From: Rubrobacter calidifluminis
GTDB taxonomy: Bacteria > Actinomycetota > Rubrobacteria > Rubrobacterales > Rubrobacteraceae
NCBI RefSeq assembly: GCF_028617075.1
Contig: NZ_JAQKGV010000001.1
Coordinates: 1 to 64,000 of the forward strand
Length of the DNA: 64,000 nucleotides
Direction: 5' to 3'
The notes under the pieces were generated by a model. The model did no database searches. It saw only the letters and a program-made list of their open reading frames with translations, and was not told where the DNA came from. How positions within the stretch are numbered: position 1 is the first letter of the stretch; each line of letters begins with the position of its first letter. The translations under genes were made by a program, and so were the position numbers. Below, piece after piece: positions 17,357 through 26,188 of this stretch.

Positions 17357-17638
17357 TTGACCGAAGACGAACGTATCAGGGCTCACGTACGCGTTTCGGG
17401 AAGGGTGCAGGGGGTCTTCTTCCGCGATTCGGCGCGCAGCAAGGCTCGCTCGCTCGGGGTCGGCGGCTGGGTGCGAAACCTCCCCGACGGCAGGGTCGAG
17501 GCCGTCTTCGAGGGGGCCCGTGATGCGGTCGAAGAGATGGTCCGCTGGTGCGGCGAGGGACCGCCCCACGCCCGGGTGGAGAACGTCGAGGTCAGCTACG
17601 AGGAGCCCCGGGGAGAGCGGGGCTTCGAGGTGCTTTGA
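17357..17638 (+). CDS. acyP: Acylphosphatase
   Basis: This is a 93-residue enzyme that hydrolyses acyl phosphates. The catalytic loop GRVQGVFFRDSARSKARSLG holds the phosphate-binding Arg, and VGGWVRNLPDGRVEAVFEG holds the catalytic Asn. TTG 17357 is preferred because GGAGG lies eight bases upstream and the resulting length matches the usual 90-98 residues; an earlier TTG at 17336 has no site. Its stop overlaps the start of the RNase HIII gene. Confidence 0.93.
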   Translation: MTEDERIRAHVRVSGRVQGVFFRDSARSKARSLGVGGWVRNLPDGRVEAVFEGARDAVEEMVRWCGEGPPHARVENVEVSYEEPRGERGFEVL

Positions 17639-18546
17639 ACCCCATCCCAAAGGACATAGCGCGCAGGCTCTCGGAGCACTCCATAGAGGTACTCGGGAGC
17701 CGGGAGCTTCCCCACGGCACCCAGTACCACCTGCGTCGGGACGGATACACCGCGAACCTCAACGTCTTCAGAACCGGCAGGATCTCGGTCGACGGCAAGC
17801 CCTCTCCCCTCAGGGAACAGCTCGAGGGCTGGTGGAGGGCACGTTCCGGAAGTTCACCCCGCCCGGCCGCCGGGATGCCCGAAGAGGATGCCACGCCCCG
17901 GCTCGGCATCGACGAGGCGGGCAAGGGCGACTACTTCGGGCCGCTGGTCTGCGCGGGGGTGCGGGTCGCGGGAGAAGGGGCAGCGCGTTCGCTCGCCGGG
18001 CTCGGCGTGCGAGACTCCAAGGCGCTCGGCCCGCGCAGGGTCAGGGAGCTCGCGAAGGAGATCGTCGGGCGCCTCGGGCCGAGGGAGGTGTGCGTCGTCG
18101 CGCTCTCCCCCCGGGAGTACGAACGCCTGAGGAGCCGCTGCGGCAGCGTGAACCGCCTGCTCGTCGAGCTCGACGGGAGGATAATCCGCGAGCTCGGGGT
18201 GGGTGTGGAACTCGTCGTCGTGGACGAGTTCTCGAGGACCCTCAGGGAGGAGCTCGCCTCCTGCATCCCCGGCGGGGTTAGGCTCGAGGTCCGCCCTCGA
18301 GCCGAGGACGATGCGGCCGTGGCCGCGGCCTCCGTGCTGGCCCGGGCCAGGCAGCTCGAGGAGCTCGACGCGCTTTCCGAGATGGTCGGCTTCACGCTGC
18401 CGCGGGGGGCCTATCAGGTCGTCCCGGCGGCGCGCCGGATCGTCCGGGAGCTGGGGGAGGAGGCGCTCGCCGAGGTGGCGAAGGTCAGCTTCGCCACCAC
18501 GACGCAGGTGATGGAAGGATCGAAGGAAGAGGGTGAGATGGCGTGA
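17635..18546 (+). CDS. rnhC: Ribonuclease HIII
   Basis: This is a 303-residue enzyme that cleaves the RNA strand of RNA-DNA hybrids. Residues 1-75 look like the TBP-like substrate-binding domain of RNase HIII ([19 protein letters not shown] with [19 protein letters not shown]). The catalytic domain starts [25 protein letters not shown] is characteristic of HIII rather than HII. The remaining acidic residues are in VVVDEF and [19 protein letters not shown] 17635 overlaps the acyP stop (TTGA). The 3' end overlaps the threonine aldolase start by four bases, so three genes are coupled. Confidence 0.88.
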   Translation: MNPIPKDIARRLSEHSIEVLGSRELPHGTQYHLRRDGYTANLNVFRTGRISVDGKPSPLREQLEGWWRARSGSSPRPAAGMPEEDATPRLGIDEAGKGDYFGPLVCAGVRVAGEGAARSLAGLGVRDSKALGPRRVRELAKEIVGRLGPREVCVVALSPREYERLRSRCGSVNRLLVELDGRIIRELGVGVELVVVDEFSRTLREELASCIPGGVRLEVRPRAEDDAAVAAASVLARARQLEELDALSEMVGFTLPRGAYQVVPAARRIVRELGEEALAEVAKVSFATTTQVMEGSKEEGEMA

Positions 18547-19562
18547 TAGACCTGCGCAGCGACACGGTGACCCGGCCCACCCCGCAGATGCGCCGCGCGA
18601 TGTTCGAGGCCGAGGTGGGGGATGACGTCTACGGCGAGGACCCGACGGTCAGGCGCCTTGAGGAGTACGTCGCCGGCCTGCTCGGCAAGGAGGCCGCCGT
18701 CTACGCCCCCTCGGGGACGATGACGAACCAGATCGGGGTGTACGTCAACACCTCCCGCGGGGACGAGGTGCTGGTGCACCAGGACGCCCACGTCTTCAAC
18801 TACGAGGCGGGGGCTCCGGCGCTCGTCTCCAGCGTGCAGGTGCGCCAGCTTCCGGGGGAGGGTGGTGTGATCTCGCCGGAGACACTCCGCGCCGCCGCCC
18901 GCCCGGAGAACGTCCACTTTCCCAGGCAGAGCCTCCTCTGTCTCGAGAACACCCACAACGCCTCCGGCGGCAGGATCTACCCTCTCGACGCCTTCGCTGC
19001 GGTCTGCGAGGAGGCCCGCGACCTCGGCCTGCGCGTACACCTCGACGGAGCCCGGCTCTTCAACGCCCAGGCGGCGACCGGCATCCCGGCCCGGGAGTGG
19101 GCGGCGCTCTGCGACACCGTTTCGGTGTGCTCCTCGAAGGGGCTCGGCGCACCGGTCGGTTCGCTGCTCGCCGGGGACTCCGGGACCATCGCGGAGGCCC
19201 GCCGGGCACGCAAGGCCCTCGGTGGCGGGATGCGGCAGGCCGGGGTGATCGCCGCCGCCTCGCTCTACGCCTTCGAGCACAACATAGACCGCCTCGCCGA
19301 GGACCACGAACGCGCCGCCCGGCTCGCCCGGGGACTCTCCTCGGCCGGCTACAGGGTCGTGCCCCCGGAGACGAACATCGTCCTCGTCGAGGTGGGGGAT
19401 GTCCCCCGCTTCCTCGAGGCGCTCGCGGCCAGGGGGGTGCTCGCCACACCCCGCGACTCCTCGACCGTGCGCATGTGTACCCACCTCGACGTCTCCGACG
19501 AGGACGTCGAGCGCGCCGTGGAGGCGGCCGCCGGGATCGCGAGGTTCGGGGTTGCCGGATAG
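18543..19562 (+). CDS. ltaE: L-threonine aldolase (low-specificity)
   Basis: This is a 339-residue PLP enzyme of fold type I that splits L-threonine or L-allo-threonine to glycine and acetaldehyde. The N-terminus [19 protein letters not shown] is the family hallmark. [10 protein letters not shown] contains the cofactor Asp (168), and [14 protein letters not shown] holds the Schiff-base Lys (199). The GTG start overlaps the stop of rnhC. A GNAT gene begins within its last codons, which suggests an operon acyP-rnhC-ltaE-GNAT without a clear metabolic theme. Confidence 0.93.
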   Translation: MIDLRSDTVTRPTPQMRRAMFEAEVGDDVYGEDPTVRRLEEYVAGLLGKEAAVYAPSGTMTNQIGVYVNTSRGDEVLVHQDAHVFNYEAGAPALVSSVQVRQLPGEGGVISPETLRAAARPENVHFPRQSLLCLENTHNASGGRIYPLDAFAAVCEEARDLGLRVHLDGARLFNAQAATGIPAREWAALCDTVSVCSSKGLGAPVGSLLAGDSGTIAEARRARKALGGGMRQAGVIAAASLYAFEHNIDRLAEDHERAARLARGLSSAGYRVVPPETNIVLVEVGDVPRFLEALAARGVLATPRDSSTVRMCTHLDVSDEDVERAVEAAAGIARFGVAG

Positions 19563-20016
19563 CGGGTTCCGGGCCGTCGAGTGCGGCCCGGGGGAGCTCG
19601 GGGAGGTTCTCTCCTTTTTGAGAACATCCCTGTACGGTATGCCACCCCCTCCCGCAGGATTCGTGGACCTGGTGCGCCGGGAGGTGCGGGCGCGCAGCGC
19701 CTCGGTCGTCGCGCTCTACGATCGAGTTGGGATCGCCGGGGCGGCCACGGTCCGCTATCGACCCAGCCTCTCGGGGGCCGCGCTCTTCGCCAGCGTGGAG
19801 GATCTGTGCGTGAGGCCCGACGTGAGGGACCGGGGGTTGGGCCGCGCCCTCCTTTCGGAAGTCGAGCGCCTGTGCGTCGCCAGGGGAATCTCCTACGTGG
19901 AGGTGCAGACGGAAGAGGTCGGGTTCTACCGCTCCTGCGGGTTCGAGGTCGAGCAGGGGGTTCTGGTGCTCTCGCGCGGGCTGCCCGCGCTCTCTCAGAA
20001 CTCCAGCACCTCGTAG
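19552..20016 (+). CDS. GNAT family N-acetyltransferase
   Basis: This is a 154-residue single-domain acetyltransferase. The acetyl-CoA site is seen in [20 protein letters not shown] with the R/Q-x-x-G-x-G/A pattern, followed by [20 protein letters not shown] and [19 protein letters not shown], the typical C-terminal strand-helix-strand. TTG 19552 lies inside the end of ltaE, seven bases after GAGG, indicating coupling. The last 22 bases overlap the opposing GNAT gene. Substrate is unknown. Confidence 0.8.
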   Translation: MPDSGFRAVECGPGELGEVLSFLRTSLYGMPPPPAGFVDLVRREVRARSASVVALYDRVGIAGAATVRYRPSLSGAALFASVEDLCVRPDVRDRGLGRALLSEVERLCVARGISYVEVQTEEVGFYRSCGFEVEQGVLVLSRGLPALSQNSSTS

Positions 20017-20486
20017 ATGGAGACCTCGCGGAAGCCCAGGTTCTCGTAGAACTTGCGCCCGCGGCGGTTCGCCGCAGCCACCTGCAGCGACATGCCGGTG
20101 GCGCCCTTCTGCTCCGCCCAGGCGCGGGCCCGTTCGAAGAGCGCCCGGCCGACGCCCAGGCTCCTGTACTCGGGGAGGACGAAGATGTCGTCCACCGCGA
20201 CCCACGTCCTGGGGCTGAACGCCGGGGACCCTTCCCTGATCTCCCCGGAGATGAAGCCTATGACCCTCTCTTCCGGCTCGGTGACGGCAACGATCAGGAA
20301 GGCATTTCGGCTCGCGACCAGGTCGAGCAGGAAACGGCGCATGGTCTTCTCCGATTGAGAGGACGTGGAGTAGACGCTGTCGTAGGCGGTATGCTCCTCC
20401 GCGCTCTGCATCCAGAGCCTCGCCGCTTCGATCGCGTCCTCCCTCCTGCCCGGGCGGATCGTGTACCGCAACTTCTCTCTGTCCAC
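19995..20486 (-). CDS. GNAT family N-acetyltransferase
   Basis: This is a 163-residue acetyltransferase beginning LRYTIRPGRREDAIEAARLW. The acetyl-CoA motif is VDDIFVLPEYRSLGVGRALF, followed by AWAEQKGATGMSLQVAAANR and [24 protein letters not shown] 20486 is the chosen start since homology begins at once; the open frame continues upstream into the glmS leader without conservation. It is convergent with the preceding GNAT gene and divergent from the glmS leader. Substrate is unknown. Confidence 0.82.
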   Translation of the reverse strand: MDREKLRYTIRPGRREDAIEAARLWMQSAEEHTAYDSVYSTSSQSEKTMRRFLLDLVASRNAFLIVAVTEPEERVIGFISGEIREGSPAFSPRTWVAVDDIFVLPEYRSLGVGRALFERARAWAEQKGATGMSLQVAAANRRGRKFYENLGFREVSIYEVLEF

Positions 20487-20527
20487 GTCCCCAATCGTAG
20501 CGCAGCGACCCCGTTTTGGCCGCCTCG

Positions 20528-20556
20528 TTGTCCGCTCCGCCGAGATGCAGTAGAGT
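20528..20556 (+). promoter_or_regulatory. Candidate glmS promoter, TTGTCC-N17-TAGAGT
   Basis: TTGTCC (20528-20533) and TAGAGT (20551-20556) with a 17-base spacer lie about 125 bases before the ribozyme cleavage site, in the right orientation to start the glmS leader RNA. Confidence 0.45.
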
Positions 20557-20596
20557 AACGTCCCGTCCGGCGCATGAGAGAGGGGAGGTGATTCAG

Positions 20597-20668
20597 CCGG
20601 GATAGGACGAAAGTCCCGTAAGAGAAAACAGGCGGGATAGGGAGAAGACCGGCCCAGGCCGGATCTCC
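20597..20668 (+). ncRNA. Structured leader hairpins upstream of the glmS ribozyme
   Basis: GGAC-GAAA-GTCC (about 20606-20617) is a perfect tetraloop hairpin. A second stem, GGAGA with TCTCC enclosing CCGG/CCGG, occupies 20641-20668, ending 17 bases before the ribozyme cleavage site. Two GGGATAGG copies occur in between. No known riboswitch class was recognised. Confidence 0.4.
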
Positions 20669-20684
20669 AGGAGAAAACGTTAGA

Positions 20685-20850
20685 AGCGCCAGGACTCCTC
20701 CAGTCTCCGGGGGAGTTGACGAGGGAGACGTTGATCGAGCTTTCGGCGGATGCGTCTCGGCCCTCGGGGTGGTCGTGAGGGCGGCCACAAAGCCCGGCGG
20801 CGACGCCGGGGACAAAAGGCCGTCCGGACCCCGCAAGGTCCGGCCCTGCC
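20685..20850 (+). ncRNA. glmS ribozyme (GlcN6P-activated self-cleaving riboswitch)
   Basis: The leader of glmS carries the conserved core of this ribozyme. AAGCGCCAGGAC at 20684 gives the cleavage site between A20685 and G20686. The stem-1 hairpin GGACT/AGTC follows, then GTTGACGAGGG, GATCGAG, TTCGGCGGATG and TCTCGG in the right order. After this come the peripheral P3/P4 stems with ACAAAGCCC and GGACAAAAGG. Glucosamine-6-phosphate binding activates cleavage and leads to mRNA decay, so the product of GlmS lowers its own synthesis. The core ends about 60 bases before the glmS start. Identification is by direct motif reading. Confidence 0.93.
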
Positions 20851-20907
20851 CTTCTCCGCCGTCTCGTCTGGTTCGTGGTGTGTCTTCTGACGGGAGGTGG
20901 TGTTCTC

Positions 20908-22746
20908 TTGTGCGGCATAGTCGGTTATGCGGGTGGTAAAAGAAGCGTGGAAGTCCTCATGGAAGGGCTCCGGCGCCTCGAGTACAGAGGCTATGATTCG
21001 GCAGGTCTCGCGGTACAGCTCGAGGACGGCGGTTTCGAGGTTCTGCGCCGGGTCGGACCGCTGAGGGAGTTGGAGCGGGCCGTCGCGGAGAGGGATGGCG
21101 GTTTTGGTCTGGTGAGGGCTGGTATAGGGCACACACGCTGGGCTACACACGGCCGTCCGAGCGAGCGCAACGCGCACCCACACCTGGGGAACGGGGGCAG
21201 GGTCGCCGTGGTGCACAACGGGATAATAGAGAATCACCAGAAGCTCAGGGGTGATCTGGAGCGGAGGGGCTTCGAGTTCCGCTCGGAGACCGACACCGAG
21301 GTCGTCGCCCACCTGCTCTCCGAGCGTCTGGAGGCGGGGATGTCTCTGCCGGAGGCTTTCGGCGAGGTGATGGGCTTGCTGGAGGGTACGTTCGCCATAG
21401 CCGCCATCAGCGCCGACGAGCCCGGGACGGTGGTCGCGGGGCGGCGCCAGAGCCCGCTGGTGGTCGGGCTCGGGGAGGGGGAGAACTTCCTGGCGAGCGG
21501 GGTGCCCGCGCTGCTCGGCTTCACGCACCGCTTCCTCGTCGTGGAGAGCGGTGAGATGGTGGTGATCAGCGGGTCGGAGGTGAGGCTTGCCGGACCCGGG
21601 GGAGAACCGGTGGAGAGGGAACCCTTCGAGGTCGAGTGGGATGCCGAGGCGGTCGAGCTCGGAGGGTTTTCGGACTACATGTCCAAGGAAATCCACGAGC
21701 AGCCCCGGGCAGTCAGGGCCACCCTCGACGGGCGTCTCGGGGAGGATGGGGTGGTGGACCTCTCGGAAGTCGGGCTTGATCTCTCCGGGGTGAGGCGGGT
21801 CGTGGTGGTGGCCTGCGGGACCGCATACCACGCCGGTCTGCTCGGAAAGTACTACATAGAGCGCTACGCGCGGGTTCCGGTGGAGGTGGCGGTGGCGAGC
21901 GAGTACCGCTACTCGGATCCCATAGGAGACCCCGGCACGCTCGTCGTGGCGATCTCGCAGAGCGGGGAGACCACCGACACACTGGCCGCCGTCGAGGCCG
22001 CTAGGTCGTTCGGGGGGAGGGTGCTCGCGGTGACCAACACGCGGGGATCGCTCATCACCCGCGAGGCCGACGGGGTGCTCCTTACCCGGACCGGACCGGA
22101 GATATGCGTCGCCGCGACCAAGACCTTCGTGGCACAGGTGGTGGCGCTCGAACTGCTCGCGATGGAGCTCGCCCGGTGCCGGGGCACCCTTCCGGACGAA
22201 CGTTTGCAAGAGCTGGCGACGGAGTTGCGCCTCGCGCCGGAGAGGATACAGAACACGCTCGAGCTCGTCTCCTGTAGCCTGGAGCAGGCCGTCTCGCTCT
22301 TCGAGGAGGCGCGCTGTTGCCTGTTCCTCGGGCGTGGGATCGCCTACCCGGTCGCGCTCGAGGGGGCGCTGAAGCTCAAGGAGATCTCCTACCTGCCCGC
22401 TGAGGGCTATCCCGCGGGCGAGATGAAGCACGGCCCGATAGCACTCATCGACGAGACCTGCCCGGTGGTGGCGCTCTTCGGGGACGGCGTTCACCGCGAG
22501 AAGACCCTCTCCAACGTGTATGAGACGATGGCGCGCGGGGCGCGCGTCGTCGCCGTCGCACCGCCCGACGACCGGGAGGCCGCGCAGATGGCCTCTGCGG
22601 TGCTGCCGGTAGCGCGGGCGCCGGAGGCCGTTGTCCCGCTCGTGCTCACCGTGCCTCTGCAGATGCTGGCCCACGGGGTCGCCAGGGAGCGTGGGCTGGA
22701 CGTGGACAAGCCGCGCAACCTGGCAAAGAGCGTCACCGTGGAGTGA
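20908..22746 (+). CDS. glmS: Glutamine-fructose-6-phosphate aminotransferase (isomerizing)
   Basis: This 612-residue enzyme makes glucosamine-6-phosphate from fructose-6-phosphate and glutamine, the first step to UDP-GlcNAc for peptidoglycan. The glutaminase domain begins CGIVGYAGGKRSVEVL, so Cys becomes the N-terminal nucleophile after Met removal. HTRWATHGRPSERNAHPH and VVHNGIIENH are present. Two SIS domains follow, with CGTAYHAGL, ISQSGETTDTLAA and the C-terminal DKPRNLAKSVTVE. TTG 20908 is chosen because the mature enzyme must start at Cys, and GGGAGGTGG sits upstream. Regulation is by the ribozyme in its leader. Confidence 0.97.
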   Translation: MCGIVGYAGGKRSVEVLMEGLRRLEYRGYDSAGLAVQLEDGGFEVLRRVGPLRELERAVAERDGGFGLVRAGIGHTRWATHGRPSERNAHPHLGNGGRVAVVHNGIIENHQKLRGDLERRGFEFRSETDTEVVAHLLSERLEAGMSLPEAFGEVMGLLEGTFAIAAISADEPGTVVAGRRQSPLVVGLGEGENFLASGVPALLGFTHRFLVVESGEMVVISGSEVRLAGPGGEPVEREPFEVEWDAEAVELGGFSDYMSKEIHEQPRAVRATLDGRLGEDGVVDLSEVGLDLSGVRRVVVVACGTAYHAGLLGKYYIERYARVPVEVAVASEYRYSDPIGDPGTLVVAISQSGETTDTLAAVEAARSFGGRVLAVTNTRGSLITREADGVLLTRTGPEICVAATKTFVAQVVALELLAMELARCRGTLPDERLQELATELRLAPERIQNTLELVSCSLEQAVSLFEEARCCLFLGRGIAYPVALEGALKLKEISYLPAEGYPAGEMKHGPIALIDETCPVVALFGDGVHREKTLSNVYETMARGARVVAVAPPDDREAAQMASAVLPVARAPEAVVPLVLTVPLQMLAHGVARERGLDVDKPRNLAKSVTVE

Positions 22747-22748
22747 GC

Positions 22749-23642
22749 CTAGCGGAACACGCGCAGCGCTCCGGCCCGGACGTCGAAGGTCATCGGCAGG
22801 TTCCCCCAGGGCTCGCCGTCGAGCTGTACCGGGATCACCCTCCCGTCCATGGACTCCGCCCGGGCCCGCGTGATGTCGAAGGAGCGCACGGAGAGGTCCA
22901 GCGGCAGGCGGGCCATGAACGGGATCAGGATGTCCGGGCGCAGGAGCGAGGTTATGCGCTCCATGACTACCAGGTCCAGCTCGCCGCTGCGCATCAGATC
23001 AGCGCGGGAGGAGACCCGGAACGGCCCCCCGTAGTGGGTCACGTTCGCGAGCACGGCGAGCCTGACCTCCTCGACGACCTTTTCGTAGCCTCCGTCGCGC
23101 TCGATGTGCAGCCTGCACGGCGGAAAGTAGCCCGTGAGGTAGAGTCGCACGGCGGTGAGGATGAAGGCCGCCTTACCGAGACGGTGCTTCATCTCTGGAT
23201 CCACAGCCTGGACCACCCGGGCGTCAAAACCTATGCCGGCCATGCACGCGAACAGGCGGCTGTCGCCGCGCGCGTCCGTGGCCACCCCGAGGTCCATCAC
23301 AGCGTGCCGGCGCTCTGCGATGCGCTCGCAGGCGGCCTCGGGATCGAGTGGGATGCCGAGTTCCTGGGCGAGCACGTTCGCCGTGCCCAGGGGGATGATG
23401 CCGAGCGTGGCGCCGGGTGAGAGGCCGTTGACCACCTCGTTCACCGTTCCGTCTCCCCCGGCGGCGACGACGAGAGTGTCCCCCGCGGCCGCGGCCAGCT
23501 CCCGCGCGTGCCCCGGGTATTCCGTGAACCAGAGCTCGACGCTGCCCAGCCGGCTGCGCAGCTGCTCCGCGCAGCGCTCCAGGAGCTTCGGGGAGCCTCG
23601 CTGCCCCGAGGTGGGGTTGCCGATTATGATCGCCGGGCCCAT
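22749..23642 (-). CDS. YegS/DagK-family lipid kinase
   Basis: This 297-residue kinase belongs to the diacylglycerol kinase catalytic family. IIGNPTSGQRGSPKLLERC is the N-terminal nucleotide-binding segment, and VVAAGGDGTVNEVVNGL contains the GGDGT motif. LGIIPLGTANVLAQELGIPL follows, and CMAGIGFDARVVQAVD lies in the second domain. Actinobacterial homologues phosphorylate diacylglycerol, sphingosine-like lipids or make phosphatidylinositol mannoside precursors; the substrate here is not determinable. It is convergent with glmS (two bases apart) and divergent from acpS. Confidence 0.88.
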   Translation of the reverse strand: MGPAIIIGNPTSGQRGSPKLLERCAEQLRSRLGSVELWFTEYPGHARELAAAAGDTLVVAAGGDGTVNEVVNGLSPGATLGIIPLGTANVLAQELGIPLDPEAACERIAERRHAVMDLGVATDARGDSRLFACMAGIGFDARVVQAVDPEMKHRLGKAAFILTAVRLYLTGYFPPCRLHIERDGGYEKVVEEVRLAVLANVTHYGGPFRVSSRADLMRSGELDLVVMERITSLLRPDILIPFMARLPLDLSVRSFDITRARAESMDGRVIPVQLDGEPWGNLPMTFDVRAGALRVFR

Positions 23643-23705
23643 GCGCGTAACTATAGCCTCTCGCGACCCTTTTGCCGGGAGGCGGTCTGTCTTAAGATAC
23701 GCTCC

Positions 23706-24122
23706 GTGAGCGAGAAAGGAGCACCTACGGACGGTTTCGTCGTACCCGGAATCGGGGTGGATGTTGTTGACGTGGGACGCATGGAGCTCGCTCTCCGGCG
23801 CACCCCCAGAATCCGACGCCGCCTGTTCACCGAGGCGGAGATAGCCTACTGCGAGAAGTACCGCTTCGCCGTGCGCCACTACGCTGGCAGGTGGGCGGCC
23901 AAGGAGGCGGTGACCAAGGCGCTCGGATGCGGTCTGATCCAGTGGAACGGCGTCGAGGTCGTCCGGCGCCCGCGCCGTCCCCCCTCCGTCAGGCTCTCGG
24001 GCAAGATAAAGGAGTTCGCCGATCGGGTCGGGGTCAGGGAGGAGGATCTCTCGATCTCGATAACCCACTCCGAGCTCTCGGCGGTGGCGGTGTGCATCGT
24101 GCACGGGAGGGGACCGTCTTGA
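23706..24122 (+). CDS. acpS: Holo-[acyl-carrier-protein] synthase
   Basis: This 138-residue enzyme transfers 4'-phosphopantetheine from CoA to acyl carrier protein. GIGVDVVDVGRMELAL has the Mg-binding Asp, and RHYAGRWAAKEAVTKALG has the Glu and Lys of the active site. SISITHSELSAVAVCIVHG closes the fold. There is no Shine-Dalgarno sequence before GTG 23706; instead TAAGAT at 23693-23698 would put the transcript start at the GTG, so the mRNA is probably leaderless. The N-terminus is about 12 residues longer than usual. The next gene overlaps by four bases. Confidence 0.92.
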   Translation: MSEKGAPTDGFVVPGIGVDVVDVGRMELALRRTPRIRRRLFTEAEIAYCEKYRFAVRHYAGRWAAKEAVTKALGCGLIQWNGVEVVRRPRRPPSVRLSGKIKEFADRVGVREEDLSISITHSELSAVAVCIVHGRGPS

Positions 24123-25624
24123 GACTCTACACCGCAGCCGAGATGTCGCGGGCGGACGAGAACGCGCAGTCCCTCGGCATCCCCGGCGTCGTGCTGATGG
24201 AACGGGCGGGCTCGGCGATGGCCCGCCTCGCGCTCGAGAGGTTCTCGCCCGAGAGGGCCCTCGTCGTGGCCGGGGGAGGCAACAACGGCGGGGACGGGTT
24301 CGTCGTGGCGCGGGAGCTGCACCGCGCCGGGGTCGAGGTCGTGGTCTGCGCGACGAGAGAGGAATACCGGGGCGACCCGGAGACGAACCTCCGGACGCTG
24401 CAAAACCTCGGGGTGCGTTTCTGCGGGAGGGAGGAGCTTGCCGACGAGCTGGCCGCGGCGGACCTCGTGGTCGACGCGCTTTTGGGCACCGGATTCTCCG
24501 GGGAGGTGCGCGAGGACGCAGCACGGATCATCCGGGAGATCAACGCCTCCGGGGCGCGTGTGTTCTCGGTGGACGTGCCCTCCGGGGTCGACGGCTCGAC
24601 GGGAGAGGTGGGCGGCGAGGCGGTGCGGGCCTGGCTGACGGCCTGCGCGCACGCGGTGAAGGTGGGTTGCGTGGTCTCGCCGGGCTGCGATCACGCCGGG
24701 GAGGTCGTGGCGGTGGACATCGGCGTCCCGGTCGAAGCGGAGGTAGAGCCCTCCGTCGTCCTGGGCGACCGCGAGGAGCTGCACGGGCTCGTGCCCCGCA
24801 CCGCGCAGCCGGCGCACAAGTACTCGGCGGGGACGCTGCTCGTCGTCGCCGGCTCCCGTCGGATGACCGGGGCCGCGGTGATGAGCGTCCTCGGGGCACA
24901 GCGGGCCGGGTGCGGCATAGTCTTCCTGGTGGTGCCCGCGGGCGCCGCGGCGGCTGTGGACGCGCGCCTCACCGAGGCGATAGTCTCCGGCGCGCCCGAG
25001 GACGGGGAGGGGCACCTGACATCGGAGGCGCTCGGGGAGGTGCTCGAGAGGGCCGAGAGGGCCTCGGCGGTCGTCGTGGGGCCGGCGATCGGACGGACCG
25101 GGGAGAGCCGCCACCTGGTCGAGGGCATTCTGCGCGAGGTGGAGGTGCCGGTGCTCCTCGACGCCGACGGGGTGACGAGCCTGGCCGGCTCTGACGCCCT
25201 CGCCCGCCGTGAGGCTCCGACCGTGATCACGCCGCACGCCGGCGAGCTCGGTCGGATTCTCGATGTGGGGGCGGGGGAGATCTCCGCCCGCCGCCTCCAC
25301 CACGCGCGGGAGGCGGCGAGGAGGTTCGGATGCTGCGTCCTCCTGAAAGGGAACGACACGATAGTCGCCGAAGGGGAGAGGGTCTCTGTGAACCCCACGG
25401 GCAGCGTCGCGCTCGCCACCGCCGGGACCGGGGACGTGCTCTCCGGGGTGATAGGGGCCCTGCTCTCGCGCGGGATGGGCGTCTACGATGCGGCCCGGGT
25501 GGGGGCCTGGGCGCACGGCCGGGCCGCGCACCTTTGGCTCGAGGAGACCGGATGGCCCGCCGAGAGCATGGTCGCCACCGATCTCGTACCCCTCCTCCCG
25601 CGTGCCCTACGCGAGCTCGTGTAG
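24119..25624 (+). CDS. nnr: Bifunctional NAD(P)H-hydrate epimerase / ADP-dependent dehydratase
   Basis: This 501-residue metabolite-repair enzyme converts damaged NADHX/NADPHX back to NAD(P)H. Residues 1-210 form the YjeF N-terminal epimerase (MERAGSAMARLAL, VVAGGGNNGGDGFVVARELH, VDVPSGVDGSTG). Residues about 220-501 form the ribokinase-like dehydratase (AHKYSAGTLLVVAGSRRMTGA, TPHAGELGRIL, LKGNDTIVAEG and LATAGTGDVLSGVIGALLS with the catalytic Asp). The TTG start overlaps the acpS stop; acpS-nnr is a common pairing in bacteria. Confidence 0.93.
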   Translation: MRLYTAAEMSRADENAQSLGIPGVVLMERAGSAMARLALERFSPERALVVAGGGNNGGDGFVVARELHRAGVEVVVCATREEYRGDPETNLRTLQNLGVRFCGREELADELAAADLVVDALLGTGFSGEVREDAARIIREINASGARVFSVDVPSGVDGSTGEVGGEAVRAWLTACAHAVKVGCVVSPGCDHAGEVVAVDIGVPVEAEVEPSVVLGDREELHGLVPRTAQPAHKYSAGTLLVVAGSRRMTGAAVMSVLGAQRAGCGIVFLVVPAGAAAAVDARLTEAIVSGAPEDGEGHLTSEALGEVLERAERASAVVVGPAIGRTGESRHLVEGILREVEVPVLLDADGVTSLAGSDALARREAPTVITPHAGELGRILDVGAGEISARRLHHAREAARRFGCCVLLKGNDTIVAEGERVSVNPTGSVALATAGTGDVLSGVIGALLSRGMGVYDAARVGAWAHGRAAHLWLEETGWPAESMVATDLVPLLPRALRELV

Positions 25625-25674
25625 TATCTCTTGGTGCCGGAGGACGAAGGTTTATCCAGAGAGCGGGGGCGAGC

Positions 25675-26172
25675 ATGGAAGAGCGTGATATCAGGGGCAT
25701 GAAGGTCGGCGAGGTCATGCACGAGGACTGGCCGACGCTGAAGCCGGACGATACGGTCGAGGACGCCATAAAACTCTTCGCCCGGCGCAACGTCTCCGGG
25801 GTGCCGGTCGAGGAAGATGGAAGGCTCGTCGGGGTTGTGACGGAGGGGGACCTCATCTTTCAGGACGCGGACGTGAGGGCTCCCGGTTTCCTCGACATCC
25901 TGGGGGGTATGATCCCTCTCGGCAGCTGGTCCGAGTACCGCCGGGAGGCCCTGAAGAGCGCCGGGGTTACCATGGACGAGGTGATGACCCGCGACCCGGT
26001 GGTCATCTCCCCGGACGCGACGCTCTCGGAGGCGGCGACGGTGATGGCCGGGCGCAGGATAAAGCTCCTGCCGGTCGTCGAGGGCGATGTCTTGCGCGGT
26101 GTGATCACCAGGCGGGACATCCTGCTCCTTCACGTGCTCAACCCCGATCTCTCGGCCGAAGAGGAGGGCTGA
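25675..26172 (+). CDS. Tandem CBS-domain protein
   Basis: This 165-residue protein consists of two CBS domains (Bateman module) that usually bind adenine nucleotides. The repeats are VGEVMHEDWPTLKPDDTVEDAI with GVPVEEDGRLVGVVTEGDLI, and MDEVMTRDPVVISPDATLSEAA with LLPVVEGDVLRGVITRRDIL. The insertion between them (FLDILGGMIPLGSWSEYRRE) is typical of stand-alone CBS proteins of this type. The ATG follows a GGGGGCGAGC stretch. No effector domain is attached; it probably acts by protein contact as an energy-state sensor. Confidence 0.88.
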   Translation: MEERDIRGMKVGEVMHEDWPTLKPDDTVEDAIKLFARRNVSGVPVEEDGRLVGVVTEGDLIFQDADVRAPGFLDILGGMIPLGSWSEYRREALKSAGVTMDEVMTRDPVVISPDATLSEAATVMAGRRIKLLPVVEGDVLRGVITRRDILLLHVLNPDLSAEEEG

Positions 26173-26188
26173 GGGGACGGGCGGGCGC

